Of a DNA stretch of 64,000 bases, positions 54,611 through 61,876 are shown piece by piece. The DNA lies in NCBI RefSeq assembly GCF_900129215.1, contig NZ_FQUQ01000005.1, forward strand, positions 186,001 through 250,000. The letters are read 5' to 3'. Below the pieces are notes generated by a model. The model had not been told where the DNA came from. It ran no database searches and worked only from the letters and a program-made list of their open reading frames with translations. Position numbers and translations under genes: made by a program. How positions within the stretch are numbered: the first letter of the stretch is position 1; every line of letters begins with the position of its first letter. The stretch is from Pedobacter caeni (GTDB taxonomy: Bacteria; Bacteroidota; Bacteroidia; Sphingobacteriales; Sphingobacteriaceae).

Positions 54611-55591
54611 TTATTGGTAAAGTGAAACTTCATTTTGCTTGATTTTGTATTTTAAATTCATTAAATAAGAAAGGTCTTGTAGCAGGGATGATAAGGATGG
54701 GTTTTTAAAGTCCCCCTTGATTTTTAATGGAGATAAAGCCTGATCTTTTATCCGGATTTTTACGTTATACCATCTTTCAATAATTGGAATAGCTTCTGAG
54801 AGTGGAATGTCATTAAAATGGAGAATATTGTCTTTCCAGCTTAAATAAGAAGAAGCTTGTACAACACTTTTTTCCATTGAGTAATTTCTGAAAACTGCCC
54901 TGCTGTTAGCGGTAAGGATCAGTGTATCGGTACAACCAGGAGCCGAAAACTGTACCCGCCCCTCATCGATAACAATAATGCTGTGCTGATCATTGGCAAA
55001 CTCCTTCAGGTTAAACCTGGTCCCCAATACACGTGTTGTGGTATGTTTTGTTTCCACCGTAAAGGGTTTATCTGGGTTTTTAGCGACAATAAAATAGGCC
55101 TCACCACTTAGGATAACATGTCTTTGCGAATTTGAAAACTGCGGTGGATATTTAAGGCGGCTACCTGAATTGAGGTGAACTATAGTGCCATCGGTAAGGG
55201 TGATGATTCTTTTTTCTCCATAAGGCACTGCAACTTCATGATAAGAGGTAATAGACAATGGAGCAGCCTCCTGGGAAACATAGTGTTGCTGTAAAAAAAA
55301 TACGGCAAGTAAAACTGATGCTGCAACAGCGAAGATCCATTTTTTTGAGTGTCTGAGAGGTAAATGTCCAGGCTTTAAACTTTCCGTGTTTTCAGATGAA
55401 AGGATTGTTCTTCCGATGCGGTTGTTTATTGACTTCATCATCAGCTCTTTTTCTTCGGATTCATTTAAATCGTCAATAAAATAATCCTCCTGAGGTTCAG
55501 CACTTGCAAGCCATTTCCTGACGAGGAACTTTTCTTCTTCAGTACATTCTTCAGACCAATAGCGTTTCAGAAGTTGAGGATTTATTTGCAT
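54611..55591 (-). CDS. FecR family anti-sigma factor
   Basis: 326 residues from the ATG at 55591 (MQINPQLLKRYWSEE); a longer frame adds 23 basic residues. The N-terminal cytoplasmic part (1-85) is followed by a membrane helix (about 88-105, WIFAVAASVLLAVFFLQ), a FecR domain (about 120-220, LTDGTIVHLNSGSRL and GEAYFIVAKNPDKPF) and a C-terminal DUF4974-like domain (about 255-326). It passes the signal from the STN domain of the receptor to the ECF sigma factor encoded 109 bases upstream. Confidence 0.92.
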   Translation of the reverse strand: MQINPQLLKRYWSEECTEEEKFLVRKWLASAEPQEDYFIDDLNESEEKELMMKSINNRIGRTILSSENTESLKPGHLPLRHSKKWIFAVAASVLLAVFFLQQHYVSQEAAPLSITSYHEVAVPYGEKRIITLTDGTIVHLNSGSRLKYPPQFSNSQRHVILSGEAYFIVAKNPDKPFTVETKHTTTRVLGTRFNLKEFANDQHSIIVIDEGRVQFSAPGCTDTLILTANSRAVFRNYSMEKSVVQASSYLSWKDNILHFNDIPLSEAIPIIERWYNVKIRIKDQALSPLKIKGDFKNPSLSSLLQDLSYLMNLKYKIKQNEVSLYQ

Positions 55592-55700
55592 GATAAGGGA
55601 TGTTTTGTAATAGGAGTTACGCAACTTTCCTTTTCCCCTTAGTGCATAGCGAAAAATCAATCAATTAAATATTAATCAATTGATTTTCAGTGCGATAATT

Positions 55701-56252
55701 TTAGTTGTTGACTACCTTTAAACTCGTTCTAAGCGATTTTAGCGCTTTATTTAAATGTGCTTCCACTGTTTTCTCTGCAATATTTAACCGGATGGCTATT
55801 TCCGGAATACTGAGTTGACTGTTTCTGCTCAGCTGATAGACCTCTCTGCACTTAGATGGCAGTTTACTCACCAAAGAATTTACAAAATCATTCAGATCTT
55901 CAAAAAGAATGGTTTCTTCTGTATTATGTACAGTTTCGCAATGAAGTTTAGAGATGGACTTTAAATGTTGTTCATGGAGGTATTTATCCCTGAAATAATT
56001 GGCAATTTTTAGCTTAGCTGCCCCAAACAAATAAGACCTCATGTTTGTCACCATGTCCTGCTGATGTCGACGGTCCCAAAGACTACAGAAAATATCCTGC
56101 ACCATCCCTCTTGCGCGTTCGGTATCTTCGGTATGAAAGCGGCAGAATGCAAATAGCTTTTTCCAGTGTTGATTAAATAACAACGTAAATTGCTCTTCAT
56201 TAAGCTGAACTATTTTGTTTTCGTCCTGAAAAGATCCATTCTTATTTTTCAC
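55701..56252 (-). CDS. ECF-type RNA polymerase sigma factor
   Basis: 183 residues. Region 2 (about 20-95, GMVQDIFCSLWDRRHQQ) and region 4 (about 125-175, SIPEIAIRLNIAEKTVEAHL). It is the first gene of the ECF-FecR-receptor operon and should direct transcription of the receptor. The 109-base gap to FecR is larger than in many such operons. It is divergent from the DUF6266 gene. Confidence 0.92.
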   Translation of the reverse strand: MKNKNGSFQDENKIVQLNEEQFTLLFNQHWKKLFAFCRFHTEDTERARGMVQDIFCSLWDRRHQQDMVTNMRSYLFGAAKLKIANYFRDKYLHEQHLKSISKLHCETVHNTEETILFEDLNDFVNSLVSKLPSKCREVYQLSRNSQLSIPEIAIRLNIAEKTVEAHLNKALKSLRTSLKVVNN

Positions 56253-56677
56253 ACAATAGCACTGTTAAAATCAAATGTAGGTTTTTAATTGGAATTATTC
56301 TAAATAAACAATCAGGTAATGTAAATCGATGGTGACCTCCTGATATCCGTTTTGATTACTGATTATCTGCAGGAAGATGGCTTTGAAGCTGGATTGGACT
56401 TACCATACAGTAATGGGCATTATCATCTGGGTTTAGTCTGTACCAAGTCTTTACTTGCTGCTTATTTGCTTCTTTTTTGCAAGGAGGTTGATAGGGCCTT
56501 ATAGGGCCTGGAGCCCTGTCAAGCCCTATTGTTGTAGGATGAAAATTAATTCTAAATCAGAAGTAAATAAAGGCAGTGTACGGCGAATGTATTGACTTTA
56601 ATAAAATTTATTACTTATATTAGTGCTATTGACTATAGAGTTGTTAACTTTTATTATTAAACATTAATCTATTAAAT
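56253..56677. other. 425-bp divergent intergenic region with a 10-bp-periodic dyad
   Basis: No ORF is supported here. At 56491-56529 AGGGC occurs at 56493 and 56503 and its inverse GCCCT at 56513 and 56523, all exactly 10 bp apart; outer arms ATAGGGC/GCCCTAT complete the dyad. A plausible promoter for the DUF6266 gene is TTG (56592-56594), 21 bases, TATATTAG (56616-56623). The rest is AT-rich with no further signal that I can support. Confidence 0.5.
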
Positions 56678-57502
56678 ATGGCAAAAGCGGCAAATGGTCC
56701 ATTGGGGACCTTAAACGGAAAATTACACAACCTGGTATTTTATGTGCTAAACGGACAACATGTTTGTCGTACGATAGGCGATCCGGGTAAACCAAGTATC
56801 AATCAGCTGGCCAACCGACAGGAGATGTCAGTCACGATGCGTTTGGTGAAATCCATCAGAGAATTTATCAGTGTCAGTTTTGACCTCGAAGCTCAGGGAA
56901 CAGTTAAAAACGCACATAACCTGGCTACTTCTTATATTAAAAAGAAGGCCTTAAAGGGCCAGTATCCTAATCTTTCAGTGGATTACAGTAAGGTAGAGCT
57001 CAGTCATGGCACTTTAGAAGGAGCAACAGACCTTAAACTAGAAAAGACAGACAAAGGCGTACAGGTCAGTTGGAATACCGAAGGACGTTATGATGATATG
57101 GTGATGATTTTGCTTTGTCATCCTTTAAGAAGAAAAGCTACATCCCTTATTAATGCCAGCCGTAGAGATGCAGGAACCTGTTTTATTGAATTGCATCACG
57201 ATGGATTTCTGGATGAGCCGATAGAGGCATATATCTGTTTCAGATCTGCAGATGGCAAGGAAATTTCAGACAGTGCGTATTTAGGAAACCTGAACGGAGA
57301 AGCAGAAACTGAGGAGCGGATCAGCCAGAAAAAGAAATATGCTGAAGTAAAAAAGCGGTTTGATATCGTAGAAGCTGATTATTTACAACAAATGAAGGGC
57401 AACAGGGGGAATCCCGTCGATAGCAAGGCTTTCCGAACATTGGAAAAGGAGTATCAGGTATTGAAGAATAAACTGGAACACCTTCCGGGGAAGCCTGGTT
57501 AG
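56678..57502 (+). CDS. DUF6266 family protein
   Basis: 274 residues. The N terminus has the family pattern GPLGTLNGKLHNLVFYVLNG, then VCRTIG; the central part (about 115-215) is beta-rich and looks like one or two immunoglobulin-like domains (LKLEKTDKGVQVSWNTEGRYDD). The last 60 residues are a charged coiled coil (RISQKKKYAEVKKRFDIVEA). No signal peptide is present, so it is probably cytosolic or exported by another route. Function is unknown. It is monocistronic; its end lies 15 bases from the convergent comEC gene. Confidence 0.8.
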   Translation: MAKAANGPLGTLNGKLHNLVFYVLNGQHVCRTIGDPGKPSINQLANRQEMSVTMRLVKSIREFISVSFDLEAQGTVKNAHNLATSYIKKKALKGQYPNLSVDYSKVELSHGTLEGATDLKLEKTDKGVQVSWNTEGRYDDMVMILLCHPLRRKATSLINASRRDAGTCFIELHHDGFLDEPIEAYICFRSADGKEISDSAYLGNLNGEAETEERISQKKKYAEVKKRFDIVEADYLQQMKGNRGNPVDSKAFRTLEKEYQVLKNKLEHLPGKPG

Positions 57503-57517
57503 CATTATAGTTGCTCA

Positions 57518-59326
57518 TTATGGAGGAACCAGTTTTATTGATTTTACCTGATATTGGTCTAAAGCAGGCCGGATAAAATAAATGAAGGCTTTGTCTTGTT
57601 TTGTTAATGTGGTGTATACGGTGGCCCGATTGGAAAAAATATAGGCTATTGCCTGCTGTTTAGGGATTTTGAAGGTAATGATTTTACGCTGATGGTAAGT
57701 ACGGATCTGATCATGGCTAAGAAAGCCTTGTAAGAGGATAAGCACGGTCAAAGAAATGAAAAATGCTTTTTTCTGATGATGTACGATTGCGATGACCAGG
57801 AAAATTAAGGCCAGGCATAGCAATATGAACTCAATTTTACTGATCCAGATGCCAGACAAGCTGGAAAAAGGAAGTTGGGAAATCCATCGGAGGCCCTGGT
57901 TTGTGAAATGGATCAGCCATTCAAAAAGAGATGCAAGAAAATCAAATCCAGGAAAGAGAATTATAATCCCAAGATACATCAGTAAGGCGATGGGAATCAG
58001 GATAAACACATTGCTAAGGAGGAAATAGAGAGGGAACTGATGAAAATAATAGACTGAAGAGGGAAATGTAAATACCTGTGCGGCTAAAGACATTGCAATC
58101 ACTCCCCATAATTTGTACAGCCATTTGTTTTCAATAGGCCAGGACTGCTGAATTTTTGGTTGCAGGTACACCAGACCGCTAACGGCTAAAAAAGAAAGCT
58201 GAAATCCCACATCCCAAAGAAGAAAAGGCTGGTAAACCAGTATGCAGAATGCACTAAACGCAACGATATTATAACTATTGGCAGGTCTGGACCATGATTT
58301 TGCAATCAGGAAAACGGAAAGCATCAGAACAGAGCGGAGCACAGAAGGAGAGAACCCTGTAAGCAAGGCATAAAACCAAATGGCTGGAAGGATCAGGATC
58401 AGTTTAATCAATTTACCCCGTTTTCCGGAGTTCAGAAAACTTAGCAAATGATTCAGGACCATGTAAATCAGTCCCACATGCATGCCCGAAACGGACAAAG
58501 CATGGATCGTTCCTGTTTTTGCATACACATCCAGGGTGTCTTTGCTGAGGTCTGTGCGGTAGCCAAGAATAAGGGTCGAAGCCAGGGCTATCGCTTCTTT
58601 ATTTTTGATCAGCTTTGCATAGCGCTTCAGCTGCTGTTGTCTCAGTCTTAAAGCGAATGTCAGAATCGGGTTGCCTTTGTTTCCCTTTATTTTTAAGTAT
58701 TGCTGAGGATACAGGAAGGTTTGGTGGTTTATGTTCTGAGTGGCAAGCCAGGCTTTGTAATCAAATTCGGAACTCAGGTGTGGAGGACTGACCTCCGAAA
58801 ACAAAGAAGGAATGATCAGCACTTCTCCATAATAAAGAGTTAAGATAGTCTTAACAGGTGTTTTTATGGCAACCATGATGGCTCCTGAAGCAGGTTTGGG
58901 AAGGAGGTAAACTCCTTGCTGGCCGCTGTCTGCGCTGATTTGGTAACTGAGCATTACTTGTGCTTTAAACCTGCATATCCCGTTTTTATATTGAGGTTCT
59001 TCTATGATGCGGATTTTTAAGTAGCTGGAGCTTGTTTTGCTAAAGTGATCTGATTTTAATGATTGGGTATAGCTGATGCAGGACAATCCGCCAAAAAAGA
59101 ACAGGAGCAATTGAAGTATGGATCCGGTAAAGACTTTGAAACGGTAAGCTTTGATTTCTTTATACCTGAAGTTTATGAATGCTAATCCAATAAATAAGAG
59201 GAGATTAAGCGAAGTTAAAAGAAGAATCCCAGGCACTGGTTTGAAGCCGTAAAAGAAACTGATTCCTAAAGCGTATGGGATTAGGATGCGCAGAAAGCTG
59301 AGGCCATTCTGATGAGGAACATGCAT
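57518..59326 (-). CDS. comEC: ComEC/Rec2 family DNA-uptake channel, lacking a visible nuclease domain
   Basis: 602 residues. N-terminal membrane helices and a DUF4131-like soluble domain (about 100-210) are followed by the Competence domain (about 245-500) with the family hallmark IHALSVSGMHVGLIYMV. About nine helices follow. The C terminus ends after a short soluble part; the metallo-beta-lactamase domain (HxHxDH) of longer ComEC proteins is not seen. It should carry single-stranded DNA across the inner membrane in transformation. It starts 3 bases after the helix-hairpin-helix gene. The length is shorter than the Bacillus protein (about 770). Confidence 0.88.
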   Translation of the reverse strand: MHVPHQNGLSFLRILIPYALGISFFYGFKPVPGILLLTSLNLLLFIGLAFINFRYKEIKAYRFKVFTGSILQLLLFFFGGLSCISYTQSLKSDHFSKTSSSYLKIRIIEEPQYKNGICRFKAQVMLSYQISADSGQQGVYLLPKPASGAIMVAIKTPVKTILTLYYGEVLIIPSLFSEVSPPHLSSEFDYKAWLATQNINHQTFLYPQQYLKIKGNKGNPILTFALRLRQQQLKRYAKLIKNKEAIALASTLILGYRTDLSKDTLDVYAKTGTIHALSVSGMHVGLIYMVLNHLLSFLNSGKRGKLIKLILILPAIWFYALLTGFSPSVLRSVLMLSVFLIAKSWSRPANSYNIVAFSAFCILVYQPFLLWDVGFQLSFLAVSGLVYLQPKIQQSWPIENKWLYKLWGVIAMSLAAQVFTFPSSVYYFHQFPLYFLLSNVFILIPIALLMYLGIIILFPGFDFLASLFEWLIHFTNQGLRWISQLPFSSLSGIWISKIEFILLCLALIFLVIAIVHHQKKAFFISLTVLILLQGFLSHDQIRTYHQRKIITFKIPKQQAIAYIFSNRATVYTTLTKQDKAFIYFIRPALDQYQVKSIKLVPP

Positions 59327-59329
59327 GGC

Positions 59330-61369
59330 CTAAAACTGATAGCGTACCTGTAGCTTCAGGTCTGATTTTTTATTCCCTGCAATTTCATCTAGCCCGGTGC
59401 CAATCTTGGGTTTATCCTGATAAATGTAGATCGCATACCTCGCCCAAAGGTCCAACGGCTTCAACAAACGATACCTTAAATTCAGATAGGTTCTGATGCC
59501 TTTGCCATGATAGCCACCTGAACCTGTCCCAGATAAAACATCATCCTCGTAAGCATAAATCCGGGAGTTATAGGAGTCGGTATGGAAATAAGCAAGCCGG
59601 ACATTGCCTGATAATCTGGAAGACAATGGGGAATAGTGAAGGTCCTGATAGATCAGATAACCCAACTCCGTAGTTTTTGCTCCCTTTTGGTAACTGATGA
59701 CCTCCAGACGTTGCTGGGACTTGAATTTTTTGTTAAACTGCCAGTTGCATTCCAGTCTGTAATTTGTTTTAATCAGGTCCTCCAGGGTGCGATCAGGGTT
59801 TCCCGTATCTGGATTTTGCTGTTTTTGTTCTGTTTTAAACCAGGCGCTGAGTTGTAGCTTTTTGGTAGGCTGATATTGTAAGCGGGAAAGTATTTCGTAT
59901 CCTGAAGAAGGGGCATCTACCCGGTATCTCAGCCATGGGAACTTAAAATAATCGAAGTAAAGGGCGAATTTCCAGTGTTTATGAAGGCTGTAATTTATGC
60001 CTAAATAAGCCCCTTTTTCATTGGCGGTGCCGGAAGCTTCTCCGATAGACTGACTAAAGAAATTATGGTAGTCTTTATCATAACTTCGATATACAAATAC
60101 TGCCGATAAGCGCGCAGAGATACTGGCCATCGCTCCCTGTAAAATTGCCCAGCCACCATCAAAGCTCCGGGCTGCTTCCCCATAAAAATAAACATTCTGA
60201 AAGGTGTAATTGTAATGCAGACCAACATTGCTCAACTGATCGCCTGCAAAGTTGTATTTCTTATAAGGCGGACTACTATTGCTAAAAGAATAGCCATACC
60301 TGGATTGATAAGCAACAAGGCCAGCACTGAAATGCGCTGCCAGATATTGAAATGCAAAGCCATAGAGCTGTTGATTCAATGTCTTCCTGTTTCTGAGTTC
60401 TGTCTGGGTCCTGTGTAAACCGCTTTCATTAATGGTGCTCAGGGTTAGCGAACCATCAGGCCAAATTTTCAAACTGGCATCTCTTTTCCTGAAAGAGAAA
60501 AAGGGACTGAGGTAAAAATGTCCGGATAAATGAACGGTAGCAGCAATACCCCGGAAAAAAGCGCCTTCACTGGTAGAGGTATAGGACTTTAATCCTACAT
60601 CTTTGCTGGCCACACTGGTTACATCCGGGCCTTTCCCTAGAGAGAAGCCAGACCATAGCGTTAAGCCTTGTCCAAATTGAAGGCTATAGTCTCCGATGAT
60701 CAGCTTGCTAAGCCGGTGGAACTTATAAATTGCCAGGTTTCCGGATAGAAAATCTATTGCTGGTTTTCCGCTAAACAGGGTTTCCCCGGCATCCTTCTTC
60801 ATGACCAGAGATGCGGAAAGCAGGTCTGCATACTGGTATTTATAGCGGAAAAGGAGTTTGTCGGGACTCCCCAGATATCTGCTTCCAGGTAGGCTGGTGA
60901 ACCCTTTCTGCTGTTGTAAGAGCCTTCCATATCGAAGCATCACCTGATGATTGCCCTTCCGGTAAAGGTTGTTCCAGCTTAAATTGGCATAAGGATTAAC
61001 TGGATTTAAGGTAACAAAAGGCAATAATTTGTCTATGGTTTCCGGATCGAAATCAGGAATAGATTGTAATTCCAGAAGGTCCAGTAGTTTGCCGTTAACG
61101 GAGAGGTGCTGAAAGAAATTGCTGATTTGCAGGGGCGACAGGAAAATGAGTTTTTTTAACTCTTCCGGGCGGGTATGGTTCAGGTCTATGGGATGTTTCC
61201 TGAAGAAATCCAGCTGATCTGTCAGTTCAGCAAGCTCTTCTTCCTCATTCCCATTTTCAGCAAGTCTTTCTTTAAGGTCTTTTACCTGCTCCTCTTCCTG
61301 TGCGAAGAGGAGGGATCCTGGGAAAATCAGAATAAGGAAGAAGAAGAGTCGGAGTGAAGCTGGCACCAT
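59330..61369 (-). CDS. Helix-hairpin-helix protein with outer-membrane beta-barrel
   Basis: 679 residues with a signal peptide (about 1-23, ending LFAQ). An acidic stretch and two helix-hairpin-helix units (about 55-118; PIDLNHTRPEELKKLIFL, then LQSIPDFDPETIDKLLPF) resemble ComEA-type DNA-binding domains. The remaining 550 residues are repeated amphipathic beta-strands ending in KLQVRYQF, the profile of an outer-membrane barrel. Its stop lies 3 bases before the comEC start, which suggests outer-membrane DNA binding or translocation. It is a secreted barrel with a DNA-binding head, an unusual combination. Confidence 0.75.
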   Translation of the reverse strand: MVPASLRLFFFLILIFPGSLLFAQEEEQVKDLKERLAENGNEEEELAELTDQLDFFRKHPIDLNHTRPEELKKLIFLSPLQISNFFQHLSVNGKLLDLLELQSIPDFDPETIDKLLPFVTLNPVNPYANLSWNNLYRKGNHQVMLRYGRLLQQQKGFTSLPGSRYLGSPDKLLFRYKYQYADLLSASLVMKKDAGETLFSGKPAIDFLSGNLAIYKFHRLSKLIIGDYSLQFGQGLTLWSGFSLGKGPDVTSVASKDVGLKSYTSTSEGAFFRGIAATVHLSGHFYLSPFFSFRKRDASLKIWPDGSLTLSTINESGLHRTQTELRNRKTLNQQLYGFAFQYLAAHFSAGLVAYQSRYGYSFSNSSPPYKKYNFAGDQLSNVGLHYNYTFQNVYFYGEAARSFDGGWAILQGAMASISARLSAVFVYRSYDKDYHNFFSQSIGEASGTANEKGAYLGINYSLHKHWKFALYFDYFKFPWLRYRVDAPSSGYEILSRLQYQPTKKLQLSAWFKTEQKQQNPDTGNPDRTLEDLIKTNYRLECNWQFNKKFKSQQRLEVISYQKGAKTTELGYLIYQDLHYSPLSSRLSGNVRLAYFHTDSYNSRIYAYEDDVLSGTGSGGYHGKGIRTYLNLRYRLLKPLDLWARYAIYIYQDKPKIGTGLDEIAGNKKSDLKLQVRYQF

Positions 61370-61422
61370 GATGCCTAATCACCGTATTATTTATTGTAAT
61401 AAAAAATTATTTAACTAATAAT

Positions 61423-61758
61423 TTATATTTCCTCGTTAAGCTTCAATAAGAAGTCTTTCAGTTTCTCCAGCGAAGCGATGATCTTTTGGTTTTCTTTTAC
61501 TTCAGAGGTATTGTTTTTTAAGTGTTCTTTAGCTCCTTTAAGGGTGAAACCCTTATCGTCTACAAGGTGGAAAATGATCTTTAGGTTTTCAATGTCCTCA
61601 GGGGTAAATAAACGGTTTCCCTTTTTGTTTTTTTTAGGTTGCAACACATCAAATTCCTTCTCGTAAAAGCGGATCTGTGATGCATTTACGCCAAACATTT
61701 CGGTCACCTCACCCATCGTATAATACATTTTATTAATTTCCCGTTCTTTGTAAGGCAT
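61423..61758 (-). CDS. MerR family transcriptional regulator
   Basis: 111 residues; the second methionine (MYYTMGEV) is an equally good start. MerR helix-turn-helix (about 11-80: YTMGEVTEMFGVNASQIRFYE then FTPEDIENLKIIFHLV) and a short C-terminal coiled coil (about 85-111), with no cysteine-rich effector domain. It is the first gene of a minus-strand run with the barrel protein and ComEC (53 and 3 bases apart) and is divergent from alaS. It might control that run or itself. Confidence 0.9.
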   Translation of the reverse strand: MPYKEREINKMYYTMGEVTEMFGVNASQIRFYEKEFDVLQPKKNKKGNRLFTPEDIENLKIIFHLVDDKGFTLKGAKEHLKNNTSEVKENQKIIASLEKLKDFLLKLNEEI

Positions 61759-61805
61759 AGTTTGATCTTGATTATTAGTGGTTTACGGCTTTTATATAAA
61801 GTGTT

Positions 61806-61838
61806 CAAATGTAAAGGGATTTTAGTAGAATACCGCAA
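61806..61838 (-). promoter_or_regulatory. Candidate promoter of the merR operon
   Basis: On the minus strand TTG (61838-61836), 22-base spacer and TACATTTG (61813-61806), a perfect -7 element, 47 bases before the start. Confidence 0.5.
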
Positions 61839-61846
61839 TAAAATTT

Positions 61847-61854
61847 TAATTTTG
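61847..61854 (+). promoter_or_regulatory. -7 element of alaS
   Basis: TAATTTTG, perfect TAnnTTTG, 22 bases before the alaS start codon. No clear TTG -33 box. Confidence 0.45.
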
Positions 61855-61876
61855 TTCTCCATTAATATAGAGAAGG

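Noticed and set aside
54611..55660. FecR start at 55660
   Set aside because: It adds 23 basic residues unlike FecR N termini; the ATG at 55591 begins the conserved part.
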